A stretch of 64,000 bases of DNA from NCBI GenBank assembly GCA_964019155.1, contig OZ025243.1, positions 3,933,859 through 3,997,858 on the forward strand. Reading direction: 5' to 3'. Position numbers and translations under genes: made by a program. The notes under the pieces were generated by a model. That model was not told the DNA's origin and ran no database searches. It worked only from the letters and a program-made list of their open reading frames with translations. The stretch is from Osedax fenrisi. Taxonomy: Eukaryota > Annelida > Polychaeta > Sabellida > Siboglinidae. Position 1 is the stretch's first letter. Every line of letters starts with the position of its first letter. Shown here one piece after another: positions 58,544 through 64,000 of the stretch.

Positions 58544-59962
58544 ATATGGGCGACCCCGCTATGAATATATTATCAGTCTTCAAATGGTTTAAATTATATT
58601 TACATAGATAATTAATTATCAAATGCAACTTTGTAATTATTTCACGATGCAACTTTGGAATATATACACCCATAATTCATCAAGATTTAGAGTTTTAAAA
58701 GCTGAGGTAAAAGCCCTTCAATATATATATATATTATTAAACGAGATTTTCAGTCATATTTCTAAATATAAAATCTATTCCATCAATTAATACTATACAA
58801 CATGGTTTTAAAAAGGGTTTTTATAATAACCCAGTAAAATAAATTTGAAAATAATTTGCAAAAGTTTTTGAAACTTTTGAGGACAGATTGTAGTAAAAAA
58901 AATCAATTATTTTCGTACATTTTTCGAAATTAATTTGCATCCTTTGTACCTACTTTTCAGAATTTAATAAATATTTAACCAACAATCATTTGTAAATCAA
59001 AAATAAATTATCTTGAGAATATAATAAAAAAAAAGATATAGTTATATATTTAAATATATATATATATATATAAGCCTAGAATACATATATTATTATATAA
59101 ATAAGTATTTGTTTTTCTTCATTGATTAATTAAAAATCAATTTTAACTGAATAAACAATGTTTTATTAATTGGTGTTTTCTAACCTATCCGTTACTTTTG
59201 ATTGAATAGATATACAATACTTAAGGACGTTACATATAAAATATGTAGGTATATACATTTTTATAAATCTAAATCAATTATAAGATAATAATATGGTATC
59301 TATAGATAGTAGTATACTTTATATACTAAAATATACTAAATGAATAATATAAAGTAGACTTTTTTTTTTAATTTAAATTTAAATTTAAACATTTATCTGG
59401 AAATAAAAATTATATTTAAAAATGTAATTTAATCTAAATATATTAATTAATTTATATTAAAATATATGATTTTCTAGATAATAATAAGATTTGCAAACTT
59501 CGTGTTTTATTTTCAAAAAATTGACAAACTTTGCATATTATTTAAATGATTTTTGTAAAATTGTCGATAATCATTTTCGTATTTTTTGCGTATATTATTT
59601 TAAAATATTTTACAAATTTATTTTCAAAAAATATACAGAAACTTGCAAAATTTGTAAATTATTTACAATAATTTTCAAAATAAGTAGGTAAATAAACTAC
59701 AAACTTTTTTTCAATTAGTCAAATTTTGGTTTAATGGCTATCTGTTGCGTCGCGGTGGATATCATCCATAAGTAATGAATCATAATTACTGTACAACCTA
59801 TATATCCTGATACAGACGACAATTTAATTGCGTTACACCACTTTTTTGACTCTTATATAACAGTAACCGTAGTAATATTAATATATAACTAAGACAAATC
59901 GAGGGATCTTGGAATAGTACAAAATACTAGAAAATATATATTAAAAGAGGCAGATATAGAAG

Positions 59963-60051
59963 GACCTCCTATAACCTCGGTTATAAGAGGTCTTGGATAT
60001 AGCAAGACCTCCTATAACTATCGATGTAAATAAACTTTTATTTACATCGAT
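59963..60051. repeat. Two adjacent near-perfect palindromes
   Basis: 59963-59992 (14-bp arms, one mismatch, 2-nt spacer; GACCTCCTATAACC) and 60020-60051 (15-bp perfect arms, 2-nt spacer; ATCGATGTAAATAAA). Confidence 0.92.
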
Positions 60052-60186
60052 GCCTATAGGATAACTGGATATAGCCATGCCAGATATATCTTGTATACTC
60101 TTGTAAACATTTTATAAAATAAGTATGGATACGCGTTATAGATATTATAAATCAATGAAGTTTGTTTATTATATTATATGTTTATC

Positions 60187-60324
60187 TATAGATAGATAAC
60201 CCTACGATATTTATAAGTAAATTATAAGTTTAACAAAATTAATATTCTATTAATTATAGATAGATAACCCTACGATATTTATAAGTAAATTATAAGTTTA
60301 ACAAAATTAATATTCTATTAATTA
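60187..60324 (+). repeat. 68-bp perfect tandem duplication
   Basis: GATAGATAACCCTACGATAT starts at 60191 and 60259 and the two units look identical throughout, indicating a recent duplication. Hairpins at 60340-60380 and 60388-60416 follow directly. Confidence 0.92.
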
Positions 60325-60339
60325 TAATGTTATTATTAT

Positions 60340-60416
60340 CAAAGATTTTGCGAAGAAAAATAAGCTTCGGAAAATCTTTGTTATTATCAATACCTCCTAG
60401 GTTATAGGAGGTATTG
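60340..60416. repeat. Two adjacent hairpins
   Basis: 60340-60380: 16-bp arms (one mismatch), 9-nt loop. 60388-60416: CAATACCTCCTA and its complement around a 5-nt loop. The second shares the CCTCCTATAAC theme with 59963-59992. Confidence 0.9.
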
Positions 60417-62677
60417 TTATCATATATACTTTATTTATATATATTAATACAATATTATGGAGATAATTCATGGTGTACAAATAGAAAAATTATGTAGGAC
60501 CTACAGAAAATTAGATTTTCAATTTTAAAATGTTTTATACATGATGTAACTCCCATTAAAAATTTAATTTTATATAATCTATTCCATATGTATATATATA
60601 TTTCTTCCAACACATATTATACATGTAAAGTCAAAGGAGAAAATATCCTTTCTTAATCATATAAACTTTGATATTAATTAGATTATTTTTTCAAAATAGT
60701 TATTATATACATACACATGTATACATACATTATATTTAGAATCATTAATTGATATTTAAATGATATATAATTGTAGAATAACTAAATAATTGTGAAAAAA
60801 CTTAATCTAAAAGACGTATACGAATAACCTGAAATTACCTAGTCGAAAATTACTGGTATCCATTAGTTTATTAGTTTTATTTTATTATTGATTTAGTAAA
60901 TATATAAATATATATATATTATTATAAAATTATATAAAATAAATATAAGTTTATTTTTTAAGGATTTAATATACATTAATTTCAATCCTTTCCAATCGTA
61001 TTTCAATAATATAAAATGAACCCTAACCCCTACGGGATAAATCCTAATCCAGAGGTCACAGGTTACTGACCTTTACATACGGGTTATATAAAGTTCAAAA
61101 TAATTTATCATAATTGAAATTTAAATTTTCTTTAATGTTTTACAATATAAATCAATATTAAAAAAACATATTGAAGTATAGTGATTATAATACAATTATA
61201 TATAATTTAATATAATATAATATACAGTTATATATTTAAATAATTTAAACAGTATACATCAATATCTTTATATAAAAAATATTATACATTAGTAAAGTAA
61301 ATTGATTGACAGGACTCATTGGTAAATATGTAAATATCTTTGCGCATTCTCAAACAACATAATATTTATGTTTTGCAAATTTACGTACATCCGAAATCTC
61401 ATGTGTAAGTGTTATTATTATATACTTTAATCATATACATATTACTTGCATTAATTATTAATATGTATATACATATTCACATATATTATAAATTATCATA
61501 TATACAATTAAAATAAGAGTTACCCGATAAATATTTAGTATTTTGAAATTAATATTATTTTAAATATAATTTAAATTTTATACTTTTTTTATAACTGTCA
61601 ATTTTTATAAAAATAATAATATACCATATTATCTAATTTATAAGTGTAATTTTATTACTTATATTATATTTACTAATTTCTTATTTATTCTACTATGATA
61701 ATAAGTTACTATTAAAAACTATCTTATTAATTAGATTACAACATTATGTTGAACATATAGTATATGATATACTACATCAATTATTATAATAATAATTATT
61801 GATATTTTTAATATTATAATGATATTAGTAATCCTATTTATTAAAAGTTGTCATTTATTTTAAATTTGATAGTATTATTAACAATATAATATTATTAATT
61901 TGATAGTTATTATCATTATTGTGATTAAAATGATGATTTATTATGAAATCAAAAAATGTATCCTAAATGTTGTTAAAAAATTCTCCACAACTTAAAATAG
62001 TTAATAGATACATCATTAATAGATACATGTTTATTTGTAAACGTATATTTCCTAATTTGTAGAATATTTACCATTTATGTTAATAGTTATACTCTTATCA
62101 ATAATAGTAAGGTATTTATAATAATAATTATTATATATATATTGTGTTGACCAAAGTTGAGATTTTTATGGTTAAATTTATTTGAAATTTTAGTAGTGTT
62201 TAGATTTTTTTAAATTTGAATGTCAAATATTTAAGTTATTATTTTTTTAAATTTTATATTTTATCATTTCTATAATTTATTTATTGATTGATATTTAATT
62301 GATTTTAATTAAATTAAATTATCTAATTCTATATTCTTTCAGTTTAAGTATTTTGTGGAATTAAATTTGGTTATTTTATGATAAATTTGACCATACATTC
62401 TAAAACCCCAGTAATATATACAATACCCAAAACCACAGTAAAATACTAAACCCCCTATAGATTTTTAATGTTTTGATAACCCTACTATATGATACTATCA
62501 CAATTAAGTAATTATATAAAAACAATTCTATATATCAATAGAATAATAAATTTAATTGAAATATATAATATTTTTAAAAGTTATATAAAATAGATATTTT
62601 AGAATTTGAAGTAATTTTACATTATATAATATTAGGATCTATATTAAACATAATATTCACTGTATAACATTACTTAT

Positions 62678-62717
<40 letters not shown>

Positions 62718-63263
62718 TAAAATTTGTTATTTACAATCTAATATTATATAATATAATCTTCAGAATTATTTATAAATTAGAATAGCTAATTGCTATCTAT
62801 AATCATTAATATTTGTATTCTTTAAAATAACTTATTTGACATTATTTACATATAATATTTATGAATAAAAAAAAACAATATATATATAAATATATAAAAC
62901 TAATTATATTACGAGTTTATACTATATTACATAACAATATATTATTGTAAAATTACTTAAACATTTTTAATAAATACAACTTATTATATTATGTTATGAT
63001 TAGCATATTATGATATGTATATTATAATTATATTATGAGTATATGATATATTAACTAACATTATATAATGTAATATTACTTCCGAATTTTTAGTAACTCC
63101 CACTATTATTCATTATCTAGTGGAGTATAATATGTAACTACAGTTTTTAAATAATATATCAATATAAAATATATCTAAAACTATAATGTTATTTTTTAAT
63201 ATAAATAAATGTAAAACAAATAATATATTTATGTGTTATTAAACATTGTCAGTTCTATCTAAC

Positions 63264-63420
63264 CAGTGATGGGCATGATCTTTTTAAAAGGCTTGATAAT
63301 GATCATGATTGCAAAATTATCAGATCAAAATTAGGATAAACGGCCTAAAGATTACGATCCCGATCTTCTATTACAATATTGATAGTTATAGATCATGATC
63401 ACCGATCATAAATAAATATA
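63264..63420 (+). mobile_element. Possible hAT terminus fragment
   Basis: CAGTGATGGGCATGATC resembles the 5' terminus of many hAT elements and is followed by several ATGATC/GATCATG palindromic words. No matching inverted end was seen before the window ends. Confidence 0.3.
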
Positions 63421-63493
63421 TATGAATAATAAAAATACAACTAAAATTATATTTTTTAGTATAAATAATTACAACATGCATGTAGTTAAATAA

Positions 63494-63537
<44 letters not shown>

Positions 63538-64000
63538 ACAACATTAATAGGTATTATTTGATTTTAAATAATTAGTGTTTGAGTTAATAAAAAACATGTT
63601 TTAAACAGACGTTTTAAACGTGTTTTAAACAGAAGTTTTAAATAAAGAATTAATATCGAAAAAAATAAGAGACATACATTAATATATTATACGCTCAAAT
63701 TTTAATTGGAAATTGAATGATTATTTAATAAATGTATAAAATAAATGTATACAAATATAATATTATTATTATAGTAATAAAGTAAAATTAGATTTATTTT
63801 ATATTTTTATATAATAAATTTTATAATAATTGAAAAATGAATGATAATTTAATACATGTATACAAATATAATATTAATATTATAATAAAGTAAAATTAGA
63901 TGTATTTTATGTATTGATATAATAAATAATATATATTATATTATATATTAACATTATATATATTATACAATTTATTTAACAACATATCTACATTTAAGGA

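Larger units (their letters stand above)
57973..64000. other. AT-rich flank without recognisable genes
   Basis: About 6 kb. Contains the fold-back at 58312-58543, palindromes and duplications at 59963-60416, a possible hAT terminus at 63264, (AT)n at 62680-62715 and 63500-63530, and otherwise unremarkable AT-rich sequence. The 66-codon frame at 59491-59691 has no family resemblance and AT-biased composition. Confidence 0.6.

Overview
The window is AT-rich nuclear DNA from an animal, most likely an invertebrate; I cannot name the species. The evidence is GT-AG spliceosomal introns, two conserved animal genes (an IGBP1/TAP42/alpha4 homologue and an ABHD18 homologue), a tRNA-derived SINE family, CR1/L2-like LINE remnants and a hAT DNA transposon. 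Exons of the host genes are GC-richer than the surrounding introns, which are AT-rich and full of (AT)n, (TAC)n, (ATT)n and minisatellite tracts. Most long open frames in the region are only translated repeats.

Layout. (1) 532-10415, minus strand: IGBP1-like gene, eight exons, complete at the 5' end, its 3' exon(s) beyond the left edge. (2) 10416-12681: head-to-head intergenic interval with palindromes. (3) 12682-25257, plus strand: complete 12-exon ABHD18-like gene coding 475 aa. (4) 25258-25888: short tail-to-tail interval with tandem repeats. (5) 25889-49741, minus strand: a gene of about 23 exons and 1,015 aa, apparently a multipass membrane protein with an N-terminal coiled coil and a C2-like region; I do not recognise the family. 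(6) 49742-52730: intergenic, dense in short perfect palindromes. (7) 52731-57972: complete hAT transposon with an identical 8-bp target-site duplication, short TIRs and an apparently intact six-exon transposase of about 726 aa, carrying a LINE fragment in its last intron. (8) 57973-64000: AT-rich DNA with fold-back elements and palindromes, no host gene seen.

Exons were built by hand from ORF segments, GT/AG sites and codon phase. All junctions of the ABHD18 and hAT models are phase-consistent. IGBP1 is also consistent, with one ambiguous donor, and the 1,015-aa gene has one phase problem (exon 16 to 17). No tool was run, so family names rest on remembered motif order.

The most striking observation is that tandem repeats repeatedly start or stop exactly at splice junctions. 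In several introns the repeat unit contains a copy of the adjoining 5' splice site, in one case together with the last 11 or so exon bases. A (CTA) tract of roughly 106 units runs directly into a 3' splice site and a (GTA) tract starts at a 5' splice site. This suggests introns in this genome grow by tandem duplication seeded at exon borders.
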